A DNA stretch of 64,000 nucleotides from Typha latifolia (taxonomy: Eukaryota > Streptophyta > Magnoliopsida > Poales > Typhaceae), in contig CM034113.1 in assembly GCA_019914945.1 (NCBI GenBank), forward strand, positions 4,816,850 to 4,880,849, given 5' to 3'. The notes under the pieces are model-generated. The model had not been told where the DNA came from and ran no database searches. It worked only from the letters and a program-made list of their open reading frames with translations. Position numbers and translations under genes: made by a program. Below, piece by piece: positions 10,226 to 21,962 of this stretch (position 1 is the first letter of the stretch; every line of letters begins with the position of its first letter).

Positions 10226-13200
10226 ATGGCTACCCGATCCCTCCTGTCGAAGGTCTCCTCTCTCTCCCTGCTTTCCTCTCGCTCCTTCCTCTCTTCCTCA
10301 TCGTCTCTCCTCCGCCTCCGCCCCCTCATAGCCGCGGACCTTCTCCTCCACCGTCGCCTACCGGCCATCGCCGCCATTCGATGCTTCTCGTCGCAGCCGA
10401 CCACTTCGTCGCTCCGGGATTCCTCTCCGAACTGGAGTAACCGCCCACCGAAAGAGACCATCCTCTTAGATGGCTGCGATTTCGAGCACTGGCTCGTCGT
10501 CATGGAGCCGCCTCCGGGTCCGGCCGGGAATCCTGATGTCTCTCGTGATGAGATAATTGATAGCTACATAAAGACGCTTGCCATGATCGTTGGGAGGTTT
10601 GCGCTTCCTAACCCTAACTTGTATTTAATTGGAATTCGAGGTTTAGTTGGTTGGGATGATAAGTGGGGTTCTGTAGAGCTTGAAAGATCTAATAGTAGCC
10701 TCTCTTTTTTTTTTCTGCTCCTTTCTTTTTTTTTTCTGAGGTGCTTTCGAAGATTGATTCGTTTTTTACTTGGCTCAGGAGATGTCTTTCAGTTTGCTAT
10801 ACATGTCTAAATTGAAAAAGAAGCTGCTATTATTCATCCGGTATTAACTTTAGATAAAATTTTCGCTGCCATATAAGACTAGGCATGTTCTCTAGAATTC
10901 CATGACTTGTTAACTTCAGCCTGTTGGTTTCCGATACTTGCCTAAATCTTTGGACTGGGATGATAAATTTGATTTAGGGATTAGAAGAACAGTAGTTTGT
11001 TGGATAACTTATTGAGATGATTGACCTTGTGTTATTGTTCTTTATTGTTTATTCCTTTGTATTTCAATTGCTGTTATGTTGCAGTGAAGAAGAAGCAAGG
11101 CAGAAAATATACTCCGTTTCGACAAGGCATTACTTTGCTTTTGGATGCTTGGTCTCTGAGGAGCTTTCATATAAGATCAAGGGTATGCCTTCTACAATCT
11201 TGTCCCAACTATGTATTGCTTTTGTATAAGCATAATGCTAATTTTTTGCCTTTTCTCTCAAAATGATGCAGAGTTGCCAAAGGTTCGCTGGGTTCTTCCT
11301 GATTCCTACCTGGATGTCAAGAATAAGGACTATGGAGGTGAGTTCCAAAAGAAGCCTATAAAAGTCAACCTGTATTGTTATTTTGTCTTTTAAGTGAAAT
11401 AAGTAACTTCAGTATTTCTTCATGGGTACAACAGTTGAGATGCATTTGAGATTTTTAATTTGATTGATGTTTATCCTTATAATCACATACACAGCCTGTT
11501 TTGAGATGATGGTTTTCTACCCCTATGATTTTATTTTTCTTTTTTTGTATGTGTTAGTAAATAGACGGTAATTCCGACATGAGAGGTTCCGTGGAGTTAA
11601 GGTCACTTTCAAGATGCCATCTAATGGGGTTTGAAAAACCTGATCGATATTATAGTCACTATTGACTTAACTTTTCTCTTAATTTTCAGTTTAATGAGTT
11701 TAAAATTGTTGTTCTGATGAGTAGTTTGGGTACTCACAAGGTTCACTATGTGCTGCTTAATCGTGCTTGACCACGGTATTACCTAATAGGAGTAATTACA
11801 GCTGTCGTTATGCATGGCTTCTATAAATTTGTGCCTAATGAGACTTACGAACACAGATTTGAATTTTGCCATATATGGGGCAATTAGGAGAAATAAATGT
11901 TGACTAGTAATGGAAAGAGATAAAAGTTAAGTAATCAATGCTAATTTCAAACCTAAAGCTCAATCAATCATCGCCGCCGCCATTCACTTTCAATATAGGG
12001 CTATGATTAAAACTTACAAACCCTAAAGGCATCAACATCTTGTTTCGGTTGAAACTTGATCCATTAAAATTGAAACAAACTGAACCAACCTGATTCCATC
12101 ATTTTTTCTATATTGGATCGTGTTTTGGATCGAGATTGACCTATTTTTCAAACCATGGTTGCTATTATCTCTTGTGGGGTTTGGACAACCATGCATGTCT
12201 GAGAACTTTATGTCCATAGGATTTCGTCTCTCTAAAACTTATTTAGTGTAAAGTCTGCTGGTTCTTTTTCTAGTCTCTTGTTGTATTCCCCACATTGTTG
12301 CTAAGAGGCTTGAACAATATTGGTGATGTTATTTTCTTCTACTTTAATTAGAATAATATTAACTTTCTCTGCTTCCATTGCAGTAATGTTGACTTTTTTG
12401 CTTTGAGTGTACTATCTTTAGCATTTATTGCTTCGCTTGTGAGAACAAATACTTGATGTTATTTCTTTGTTTTCGTCACTACAGTTGAAGTTATTGTTAA
12501 TTTGCTCTAGAGGATGATAACTGGGATGCCATATTTTTGTTTCTGCCATGTTAATTGATGTTATTGGTAATTTGTTACTATGAATGATAGTTGTTCTTTT
12601 GTGTTGATTCATATTCTTTCATCCACTATATTAAGATATTGATAAAAGATATTAAAATTCATTGTTTACCATAGATGTGGTGACGGCATGGAGCCAATAA
12701 CATACTCAAATTTTGATGATTTTGTTCCTGCCATCTAAATTCTTGCAGTATTTTCTTCATTGATTAGTTCCTTGTTGATTCTTGATGAATTGTTTTGCAC
12801 ATAAAATTGTCCCTGTCGATCTATACACCTTAATACAATGCAATGGCTTGTCATTCTTTGCTAGGCTTACTGTGTGATATAGAAAACAAGAAATTAGCTG
12901 GTTTGCAGCCTTGATGCCAGATTTAATCTTGGTCTTGTGGCTTTCTTTATCTGAAGAAAATCTGGGATGAATTGGAATTGCCAGAAACCTAGTTGATAGT
13001 TGCACAGCTTTTCTAATATAAGATTTAGGTGTAACCATCAACATGTAAGATCTAGGACTTTTGCTAATTCTCAATGCTCTACTAGCATGGCCTAACATAT
13101 ATTATGATTTTGTAAGAATGATGACTTTGGTGAACTAAAATAGGTGATTGTAGTGGACTTAGAAGGCTGATTCTTCATAAGAGATCATTTTGCTTCCTTG

Positions 13201-14118
13201 CATGGATACTTGCTAGTTTTCTTCTATTGATGCACATAGAATCTTAATTGGGGAAATGCTAAGTAACACAGATAGTTTCTCATTTCCTAATTTTTTCCTA
13301 TTGTTGCAGGTGAACCTTTCATAGATGGTCAAGCTGTTCCTTATGACCCTAAATACCATGAGGAGTGGGTTCGGAATAATGCCCGTGCAAACGAGAGATC
13401 CAGGCGCAATGATAGGCCCCGCAATTTTGATAGGTCAAGGAACTTTGAACGCAGGAGGGAAAACATGCAGAATTTCCAAAATAGAGAGGCACCTCCGATG
13501 CCAAACCAGGAATTCCAAAACCGTGATGGTAGTCCTATGCCACCTCGTGACGCCCCTCCAATGCCAAATTCTCACAATGCCATGCCGCAACCACCTAATC
13601 GTGATTTCAATGCCATGCCGAATCGCTCTGGTATGGCACCGCCTCCTAACGTGAGTGGTCCACCCAACAGTTACCAGAACCAAATGCCTAACCCACAAAG
13701 CAGCTACATGCCAGGTAGTAGACCTGGTTATCAAGGAGGTGGCCCAGGATACCAAGGAGGTAATCCTGGTGGGTTCATGCCTAGTGGCCCTGGTTATCAG
13801 GGAGGTGGTCCAGGATACCAAGGTGGTAATCCTGGCGGGAACATGCCTGGTGGCCCTGGTTATCAGGGAGGTGGCCCTGGTTATCAGGGAGGTGGCCCAG
13901 GTTACCAGGGTGGTAATCCTGGTGGGAACATGCCTGGTGGCCGTGATTATGAGGGAGGCAATCCACCGTATCAAGGAGGAAACCCTGGCTATCCGGGAGG
14001 AGTCAATCAAGGAGCTGGCCACAGTCAAGGAGGCAGCCCTAACTATGAACAGGGTGGATCAGGTTATGGAGGACCTGCTTATCAGGGAAGAGATGTTCCT
14101 GGAAGGGATTACCAGTAA
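10226..14118 (+). CDS. MORF8: MORF/RIP organellar RNA-editing factor, MORF8/RIP1-like, four exons
   Basis: Exons are 10226-10596, 11085-11182, 11272-11337 and 13310-14118, all with GT...AG introns and consistent phase, giving 447 aa. Residues 1 to about 55 are rich in Ser, Leu and Arg and end RCFSSQ, a typical mitochondrial presequence. The MORF domain spans about 78-200 ([94 protein letters not shown]). The tail, about 205-447, is rich in Pro, Asn and Gly with PGYQGGG/NPGG repeats, as in MORF8/RIP1. In Arabidopsis, MORF proteins bind PPR editing factors and each other and are needed for C-to-U editing in mitochondria and plastids; MORF8 is reported in both. The start was chosen for its targeting peptide and TATA spacing. 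Family assignment is firm; the MORF8 subgroup rests on the long Gly-rich tail. A broken tandem copy lies upstream. Confidence 0.95.
13725..13960 (+). repeat. In-frame tandem repeats encoding PGYQGGG / NPGGNMPGG
   Basis: Within exon 4, units coding for GPGYQGG and NPGGNMPGG recur, with a higher-order period of about 24 codons. The DNA is nearly identical between units, so copy number is likely to vary by slippage. It forms part of the low-complexity tail of the MORF8-like protein. Confidence 0.85.
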
Positions 14119-15711
14119 AACATTAGAAGTAGAGATGTGTAGAACTGAGAACAATTTTGGAAAAATCTGTAGTTAGTGTCTGAGATTTGCCAGAATAGCA
14201 CTTAGAATGGAACTTATTGATAATTATTTTCATGGTATGGATTACATGCAGGTCTAGCTGGTAGTAGTGTCTATCTGGTTTTCCCTTTTATAGAGCCGAG
14301 TTTTGCAGGGATAACAAAGTTACACCTATCAGTCAATGGAGTTCAGGCATGTGTCCAGTAACATCATTGCATGATATCTATATATTATTTGTATGGACTA
14401 ATCAGGCTAACGTGTATGGAAGTTCTCTCTATGTTTGCCTATTCGATGGATGTTTTCTTTTAATTGTTATGGTATTTTTTAGAATTTACGTCATATAGAA
14501 TTAGGTAGCTTCAGCCATTTTATTGGGCGCATATGTTTGTTTTATCTAGTGCTTGATAAATTTAGTTGCTTTGTAGCGGATGTAATGCGTAATCTTTCTC
14601 GTTTCTTGCTTGAGCAATATTGTTTTATTTGATGCTCTAGTATTGAGTAGCGCAATACTAGCTTTGTTCAACATATCTAGTGTTGGATATCTTGCTTGAT
14701 GCTCATATAGATCAAAATCACAAGGTTATTAAAAGTGTGAAATATTTTGTTTTTTAACGTTTTCGCTTTATTTGTTGTTCTTTCCTGAAATATGAGGCCA
14801 TCTCTGGATTAGTGCTTCATTTATGTCTTGTTTTTCTTTACTCATTTTCGGTATATTAGATGCCCAATATTTCAGAGGTATAAAAACTTACTACGAAAAG
14901 GTTTATACCACTCATGTGATTTGTGAAAATAAATATTGTGATGTTTGCCGACATCAAAGAATTGAAACTTTCCTCGTGTTGCAAGTTGCAACGAGGACAG
15001 TAGTGGTGATGCAACTCGGGTTTATCCCAAGTCAAATGGGTCAAACAAATTGTAGAAAGTCGGCTAAAATTAAAATACTTCGGAATTTACTTCCAAAAAA
15101 TGAAAGTGTTTTTTAGCTGTCTTTGTTTGCACTTGAGACAAGTTCAGTTGATGAACAAATTGATCAAAATGTTTCCTTTCTCGACAGAAGAACCGATTTC
15201 AAGATCAGGTAGGCTTGTTATCCATGGCAATGTTAATGTCGGATATCATGATTGGAAGGCTTAATCGATGGAGAACATCATAAAATATCCTACTAACTAC
15301 ATTTGCTACCAGGTTAGTTACATGCATACATAGATCAAATTGGATTACTAATACACATATATCGATATTTACCCAGAAAAACTCCATTTCACAGACGTTG
15401 AGACATAACAGAGGGTGAAACTTGATACATTAGTGATCATACTCAACAATAAGCACTTATATGGGACCCAAAAACAACTCTTGAATTCATCTAAAGCCTC
15501 AAACTGTTGCTTTTCCTGGGGTTAAGTGAACCTTCAACTAACAAGATTTTTCCCGTCTTGGAAGCGAAGTTAATACCAACCGAAAGAAATACCTGTACAA
15601 CTGGGATCCATCCGACGATTTAAGACTCAGCCGATCATTGCAATTAAGAGGCAGCAGTGGATTTAGCACTCACAGTCACAACTACAAGACGGCAAGCTGA
15701 TCTAGGAGCTA
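14119..15711. other. 3' UTR and downstream flank of the MORF gene
   Basis: No coding sequence recognised. The first few hundred bases are T-rich and likely include the 3' UTR. The stretch at about 15115-15345 is duplicated at 9180-9395 behind the pseudogene, which marks a right-hand extent for the duplicated segment. Confidence 0.5.
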
Positions 15712-16165
15712 TCAGCATAATGCTATGGCTCTCTCAGCTGACTCAGCCGTAGTAAGCAGAATCTTGCACAAGGTTGATGGCCCAGGCAATTCTGATGCAG
15801 AAGTCCCAAGCTTACTCTTCGATAGAAATTGTAAGAGCAAGTCAAGTGCTTCACACATCCACTCGTACGGAGAAAGTTTGTGTGCATCCATCACAGCACC
15901 TATTTATGGAGGCATCATTCAAAATAGTTGGTTAGTTCTTAGCTATGCAAAGAATAGTTTGAACATGATGCAAGAGTAACACTGACCCATCTCTTGCCAT
16001 GGCTAGCCTGCTCTGGCCAGTAATCGATCTCCTCGTTGACTTCCAAGGCAAATATGTAACCTTTGCAAGCTCCTTCAGGGTTGCAATTGTTCTGGCTGCT
16101 CTTTCTTCTGAAGATTCAATTGAAACACCCAAACCTCTAAATACACGTGTATACCATATGGGTAA
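15712..16165 (-). pseudogene. Unrecognised coding-like remnant, two segments
   Basis: On the minus strand there are two open segments of protein-like composition. At about 16132-15932 the reading is GVSIESSEERAARTIATLKE followed by LAKVTYLPWKSTRR, and at 15894-15712 it is MDAHKLSPYEWMCEALDLLL followed by QFLSKSKLGTSASELPGPST and CKILLTTAESAERAIALC. They look like one or two terminal exons of a gene, or a decayed fragment. I do not recognise the family. There is no clear start, promoter or upstream exon in the window, and the DNA to the right is LTR sequence. Confidence 0.35.
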
Positions 16166-16332
16166 ATTCTCCCACGCAGTGCATCACGTGACCTATTAGT
16201 AATATATTTTCACAAGGCACATAGAAATATAAGTTCATACCATAAATGATCTCAAGCAAATATGAGTCTGAATACAAATTTCACATGCTACAATAAGCCT
16301 TTAAAGATGCACATCCAAAATACAACTCCAAT

Positions 16333-17068
16333 CATAACACCCTCGTACGGGCTCAATACGACTAATATAAATAGCCCTAACTGAAATAAAGGTAGCTACT
16401 CCTCGCTACCCGCATCTGTTTCCTCTAACTCTGAAATAATGCTTGGTGAGCACATAGCTCAGCGAGTAGAATCTATACAATCTATAATAATGAAATCACA
16501 TGTGCATATCCTAATGCATTCCTATAGTTGCTAATAATAAAATAAGCTTATTTAAATGACTTACAATGAGTTACTAAATCAATGCGACTACACGGTACTA
16601 TCCATGAACTTTGCCAACTCCTAAACATATCATAATAAGTCTACACAAGTATAAAACTTAATACAATCTCTTATTCATACAAAACTCAATCATAGCATTT
16701 ACATGTTATGCTTAGAAGTAAAAATGAGTAGTTTTCTTCGTATTCACGCAAGTTAGGGAGGTTTAGTCGCAAGTCAGAGAGGTATAGTCATTACATGCTC
16801 ACCAAGGCATTAATCATATTTTATCATAGCTCACCGAGCCATTCACCACATAATGTAGATATTCTCCAAAAATCATCCATCACATAACCATCCATCATCT
16901 CATACATCGATGAGGGATATATATACATCTAACGGTAATGTCACATAAACATGTATGACGACACTATATGTGACCAGTTGTCTGTGGCTATCAGACTAAG
17001 GACTCCGATCATATGCTCATATCTCACTATCTCTAAATCAACACCGCCCTCATCGGTATAGTAGCACT
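16333..17068. repeat. Degraded LTR-like sequence
   Basis: It begins ATAACACCCTCGTACGGGC, resembling the edge of the solo LTR at 4136 (TGTAATGCCCCCGCC...CACGGG). It also holds GCTCAGCGAGT near GTGAGCAC, resembling (inverted) the GAGCTATAGTTG...GGCTCACGAG region of the LTR at 38103-40363. It is probably part of a long-LTR chromovirus family, interrupted at 17069 by another element. The right-hand remainder was not identified with certainty. Confidence 0.45.
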
Positions 17069-17695
17069 TGTCACGGACTAAGTCTTTGAGATGGACAAAG
17101 ACCGCACGACACCCAACTTTTAAGTTGCAAAGCTAAGTCAGCCGTTTGCTTCACAAGCGATGCACCTATTTTGGATTGCAACAAAGCAAAGACAAGCAAA
17201 ATATAAAGTTTGATAAAAAGATTGCAATTCTTTATTGATTGGAAAAGAAGTTACAAGACATGCCAACGACAAGAAATTTAAAGGGGCAGGATAGCCATCG
17301 AGGGCAAAATGAACACCATTGAACTAGTGGCACTTCAGTTGCGAAGCTGGCTCACTTAATGCTTCTCGATAGTTCTCCTATACTACTAAGTATGAGCATC
17401 CCCAATTCTACAACCCGTGGGGGGGTTCAAAGGTCTTGTGGGGGCATTACGTTTTGAAAGTAAGCCCCATTTGATTTTTGGCCCATGAGTTTTGTAGGCA
17501 TGTGAGGGGAAAATCGCAAACTAGTGTTGCGACGACACTAATATTGCGATCCCAAGGTTGATTTGTAAGGAGCTCTTGAAGGAAACCAAAAAACACTCAA
17601 AAACATGCAAAAGACATAGGGTTGGCATCCCATTTACAGACTCAAAAAGTGGTAAATACAATAGGACCGACATTGCTAATAAAACGGTCCTAACA
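17069..17695 (-). repeat. 3' LTR of the truncated chromovirus
   Basis: Bounded by TG and CA ends (minus strand TGTTAGG...GTGACA) and directly preceded by a polypurine tract. No second LTR of this family occurs in the window, so the left boundary rests on the terminal motif alone. Confidence 0.65.
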
Positions 17696-17707
17696 GACTC
17701 CCCCATT
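17696..17707 (-). other. Polypurine tract
   Basis: On the minus strand AAATGGGGGAGTC directly precedes the LTR start TGTTAGG. This is the expected plus-strand primer site for reverse transcription of the truncated chromovirus. Confidence 0.65.
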
Positions 17708-17765
17708 TAGACTCTCGACGTCCCCATCGAGGTGATCTTCGGCTGCTACCAAGTGATGCTTGACT

Positions 17766-18236
17766 TCATCTTGACGTACTCGCCAAGTTCTTCTTCCGGT
17801 ATGCTTGAACTTTGTCTTTTTCACACCGTAGAGTTTCTTCAAGTTCCCAACTAGCTTTTGACATTGGAAGATTCTTCCATTTGACCAAGTATTCGGTCTC
17901 CGTAGCTCTATTGGGCAAAGTTCGCACTCTGTCCACTAAGATGGTGTCAACCTGCCTTTTAAGCGACACCGTTGTGGGGTTTGGCCGATTTGACACATTG
18001 AGAGAAGGGTCTTTGCAATCTGCATGATACGGTTTGAGGCAACTCACATGGAAGACCTGATGGATTTTAAGCCAAGACGAGAGTTGCACTCGGTAGGACA
18101 CATTGCCTACTTTATTGATGATAGGAAAGGGGCCTTCATATTTGCAAGCAAGTTCACAAGTCCTTAGCTTATCAGTGGATGCCCTAACCTTGCATCGTCG
18201 GGTACCGCTAGAAATATATCTCCGCCTCACAATCAT
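17766..18236 (-). pseudogene. Chromovirus integrase C-terminus with chromodomain
   Basis: An open frame of 156 codons. The first part (YEGPFPIINKVGNVSYRVQL, then HQVFHVSCLKPYHAD) is the GPY/F-type region at the end of gypsy integrases. The second part is a chromodomain (VDTILVDRVRTL, then EYLVKWKNLPMSKASWELEE) that keeps the aromatic positions Y, W and W. In this family the chromodomain is thought to steer integration to particular chromatin. The catalytic integrase core is missing, so this is a remnant even though the frame is open. Confidence 0.85.
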
Positions 18237-18375
18237 GTTCTTACTATCATCATAATCTAGTTCTGACTATGCAGTATAATTATCTGGATGACACTCAAGC
18301 TATCGACCTCAGGTGTAGGCTGCTAATAATATGTCATATATGATAACACTCTACCCTTAACCTTAGGCTGAGCGA

Positions 18376-19219
18376 TGATATACCTTGTTAGATTCTTTTA
18401 TTATTGTATTAGTTATTTATTTTTATTAAAATAAAATTTTTGTAGGTCGCGTTTGAACGCGGAAAGGGTCACGTTCGAACGCCCTTGCAAACGCTTACAT
18501 CGATTCGCAAAAACCAGAGAACACGAAATGCGTGTTCGAACGCAATCGGGCGCGTTCAAATGCCGTGTTCGAACGGCTGCATTGCATTCGCACATGCATA
18601 GAATGCCTTTTGTGCATTCGAACGCAATCAAGCACGTTCGAACATGATCGGCAGGATTTCACTAGGATTAGGATTAGTTATTGTTATTTGGGCTTGTTGG
18701 CTAACCACTATAAAGGTGTGGATGGTAGCCAAATTCATTATGCTATTGGAATATTAGTTTCTTGCCTCTCTATCTTTTTTCTACCCTAATCTCCCTCCTC
18801 CCTCTTCACCAACCTACCACCTTTACCGTTGGCAAGGTCTCTCCTAACTTCTAATCTCCCTTGTCTATCGAGTTCTCCCTTTTCTTTGGGATCTCGACCA
18901 CTTCTTCTCCTTCGTCTTTATCCCTTAAACAACATCACCCATCCACCCTCATCTCTATTATCATCCATAACCCTAACTTTCACTCCACCTGTCACCACCA
19001 CCATCATCCGCAAAATATTATATTTTCGTCGTAGTTTCAGTTCGAATCTACAAAGGACGTAAATACAAAAAACGTAAATTAGGGAGTTATGAATCGATTC
19101 CAGTTGTCTTCGTAATTTTCAAACTACGGGAGAATATTTGGTGAATATTTTCCCTCGGTTGTGCGAACTACTTCCTACAATAAATTCAGATCTTAAATGA
19201 ATTGTTCCGTAGCCTATCA
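18376..19219 (+). repeat. 5' LTR of the + strand gypsy element
   Basis: 844 bp, starting TGATA and ending TATCA. It aligns with 30953-31767 and, inverted, with 2118-2956. The U3-like part (18446-18640) carries the GCGTTCGAACGC palindrome cluster. It ends one base before a perfect initiator tRNA-Met primer site. Confidence 0.85.
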
Positions 19220-19220
19220 T

Positions 19221-19276
19221 TGGTATCAGAGCCTATCAGTTTTGTACTGTAGAAACCTATAATTGGTATCAGAGCC
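19221..19276 (+). other. Duplicated primer-binding site (initiator tRNA-Met)
   Basis: TGGTATCAGAGCC occurs at 19221-19233 and again at 19264-19276, 43 bp apart. The first abuts the LTR end as expected for a functional PBS. The second is an extra copy between PBS and gag. Confidence 0.85.
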
Positions 19277-19299
19277 AGACGAAACTCAGACCTCCATTA

Positions 19300-20835
19300 A
19301 TGGTGAAAACAAGGAATATGACATCAACAAGGAGACTAATGGAGAGCACACCGATAAGGGAAGACTCAATCCACGATAATCCTAACCATGAGGCCGATTC
19401 CTTTGGAGCGACCACGGTAGGACCGAGTCAACCAACATCCATGGATGTGAACATGGGCTTGGCCGATGAACTTAGGGGCATGTTTCAAACATTGCTGCAT
19501 AGAGTTACGATAATGCAAAATGATCATAATGCTTTAAAGGAATATGTTATGAATCGATCGGCTTCGTCATCTCCACAACGAAGATCGGTGCCTCAAGAAG
19601 GACCAGCGGTGGGACCACATAAAACCGATACCTCATAGGTCCACGTGCGACATGTGAGTGTTAATGATCCTCTTTTATATATGCCTACACATCATCCCCC
19701 ACCTTCGATACAAAATCCAAGACCGGCGGTGGTGGAACCCGAGAGGTGTGCGGCACTGGTGTGCTTCGTCGATGAGGAGGATTGACACTTTGAGGATGAG
19801 GTTGATCCCTTCAGGGATGGTGATGGTTGTGCTCGAGGATTTAGAAAATGAGATCAACATGCACAAAGGTTTAGACCTACACTAAGGATCTTTTGCGAAC
19901 CCGACAATGCTATTCGGGAGAGAACCGCACGCTTGGACTTTTCAAAATTCCAAGACGGTGATCCAACAGATTAAGTGTTTCAAGTTGAACAATACTTTGA
20001 TTGTTAAGGAACAATGGAGGACGCAAAGGTCCAGATGGCAAGCTTTCACCTCTAAGGAATGGCATTACATTGGTATCGATCGGTTATTCATGGTAGAGGA
20101 TTTGCCGGTTGGGCTGACTTTTGTAGGAGGATTACACGCAGATTTGGGACAACAGCATTTAAAAATTTTACTGCCACATTAAACAAGATAGTTCAGAGGA
20201 TGACCGTATTGGAGTACCAAGTAGAATTTGAAATAGTAGTCGTTGTGGGCCCTCTTGGCCCGAACCGACATTGATGAGCACATTCATTTCAGAGCTGCGA
20301 GATGAGATATAGGCGGATGTTCATGCTCTTTGTCCTACCACTCTTGAGGAGGCCTTTGAGAAGGCCGTGAGGATGGAGCAAAAGCATAGGGTTCTCAAGA
20401 TGGCAGCGAAAACTAGTTGGGGCAACCGAGATGGGCGGTTTGCACCTAGAACGCCGGCTAGAAATTCTATGGATTCAAAGACAGCGGTTGAGTACTAGAC
20501 CATGACCATCTTTGAAACCTTCTTCCGATGTTAGAGGAGGCACACGACCCCCGTTCGAACTCTCACACCTGCCTAGGTGGAGGAGCGAAAAGCAACGGGT
20601 CTTTGCTTTCGATGCGATGAACGTTTTACCCCCGGTTATCGGTGTTCCAAATCGATCGGGAGTGTGACGCTCATCGACGGTCTCGAGGAAGATGATGAGG
20701 TTGTTGGTGATGGAGAGTGTTCAGAGGAGGTCAATGAGGAGGCCGATGAGGAGGGCGTGGAGGAAGATATCCAAGCTGAAATATCGATGCATGCATATTC
20801 GGGTACTTCCGCGCCGAGGACATTGTAGATAGATG
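19300..20835 (+). pseudogene. Gypsy gag, broken
   Basis: It starts MVKTRNMTSTRRLMESTP at 19300; this frame stops at 19638. The capsid continues in shifted frames (about 19658-20270, with GFAGWADFCRRITRRFGT), and a final frame, 20577-20828, holds the zinc knuckle CFRCDERFTPGYRC and an acidic linker ending APRTL. The copia element begins right after (20841). Several frameshifts and stops, for example TAG at 20826, make it non-functional. Confidence 0.8.
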
Positions 20836-20840
20836 GACTT

Positions 20841-21913
20841 TGTTAGGTTTTTAGTGTTGGCAATTATGTATAAAATATTCTAAGTATTTTTATACATGTA
20901 CATGAGCATTTATACAAGTCTAGAAAGTATTTGGTTTAAAGAATTGCAAGATCAAAGGAAAAAAGTTTTCGAGTTCACAGCGCGTTCGCATAGATAGAGA
21001 GTAGCGTTCACAAGCGCGTTCGAATGCGAGCGCAAGCGTTTGCACAGACAGAGAGTAGTGTTCACAAGCGCGTTCGAATGCAAGCATAGACATTCGTACA
21101 AACAGTAACAGCATTCATAAGCGCATTCGAACGCGAGTACATGCGTTCCCACAGATAGTAACGAGCGTTCACAAGTGCGTTCGAACGCGAGCGTAGACGT
21201 TTGCACATACAGTAAGTGTTGTTTCTGCGCGCGTTCAAACGCAGTCTTGGCCGTTTGAACGCAACCTGTGAAAATGAAGTCGCCGCGTTCAAACACACTT
21301 GGGCCCATTCGAACGCACCTGAGATCAAGTCAGGCCGTTCGAACGCACCCGAGCCACGTTCGAATGCACCTACGAAGTTTGCAATTTTTCGACTTTCATG
21401 AGTTTGGATAAGACTTAGATTTGGCTCTATCTTGGAGATCATATATAAGTATTGTGATGCCCTAACTCTAGGGTGGTTGGTGAAGTAATTTGAAGGAAAA
21501 CTCTTGAGGCTATATCATTTTTTCAACCAACAAGGTCATACTCTTCTACAAGGCTGAATCTTTCGTCTTAAGGGCTATCTAGACGAAAGATCAATCTCGA
21601 GGGCTACTGAGGTTGGATATCAATCACGAGAAGTGGTGAATCGTGGGTTCTAGCGAGCAAGACTGAGAGAAACAAAATCGTTTGAACCGACGGTTGTTTT
21701 GTGAGTCAGCCTTGTAACTACTACTATTCTAGTGATTAGTTTTGATTCGAGTTTGGATCCGTAGTTTTTCTCCCATTTGGGTTTTTCGACGTTAAAATCT
21801 TGGTGTCCATTTTTACTTTTGTTTTTTAATATTTCTTTCATTTTTTACTTAAGCAAATGTGTGATATCATTGCCTATGGTTTAGATACATACGTGTGTCT
21901 AGGTGTTATTTCA
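20841..21913 (+). repeat. 5' LTR of the copia element
   Basis: 1073 bp. It contains a dense array of GCGTTCGAACGC-type palindromes at 20980-21370, partly as units of about 55 bp. It aligns with the 3' LTR with many transitions. Confidence 0.92.
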
Positions 21914-21914
21914 A

Positions 21915-21927
21915 TTGGTATTAGAGC
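21915..21927 (+). other. Primer-binding site of the copia element
   Basis: TTGGTATTAGAGC follows the LTR end TTTCA after one base. It matches the initiator tRNA-Met primer site with one transition. Confidence 0.85.
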
Positions 21928-21962
21928 AGGTTCTCTCGCCCTTAGAGAGAGATCAGATAGGC

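Larger units (their letters stand above)
17069..18236 (-). mobile_element. 3' end of a chromodomain Ty3/gypsy element (truncated)
   Basis: On the minus strand the order is integrase C-terminus plus chromodomain (18236-17766), a purine-rich tract (17707-17696, AAATGGGGGAG), then a 627-bp 3' LTR (17695-17069) starting TGTTAGGACCG and ending GTGACA. The 5' LTR, gag, protease, RT and RNase H are missing. The candidate left target site is GCACT (17064-17068); no matching copy was found at the broken right edge. Confidence 0.8.

Noticed and set aside
10129..10440. Upstream overlapping ORF at the MORF start
   Set aside because: It begins before the TATA box and is out of frame with the conserved MORF domain.
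13435..14028. Minus-strand and alternative-frame ORFs in MORF exon 4
   Set aside because: Shadows of the Gly-rich repeats in the real exon; they repeat [16 protein letters not shown] words.
20952..21442. Overlapping minus-strand frames in the copia LTR (FERACERYSLSV-like repeats)
   Set aside because: They are open only because the palindromic ~55-bp units translate without stops. They lie within an LTR and repeat the same words in several frames.
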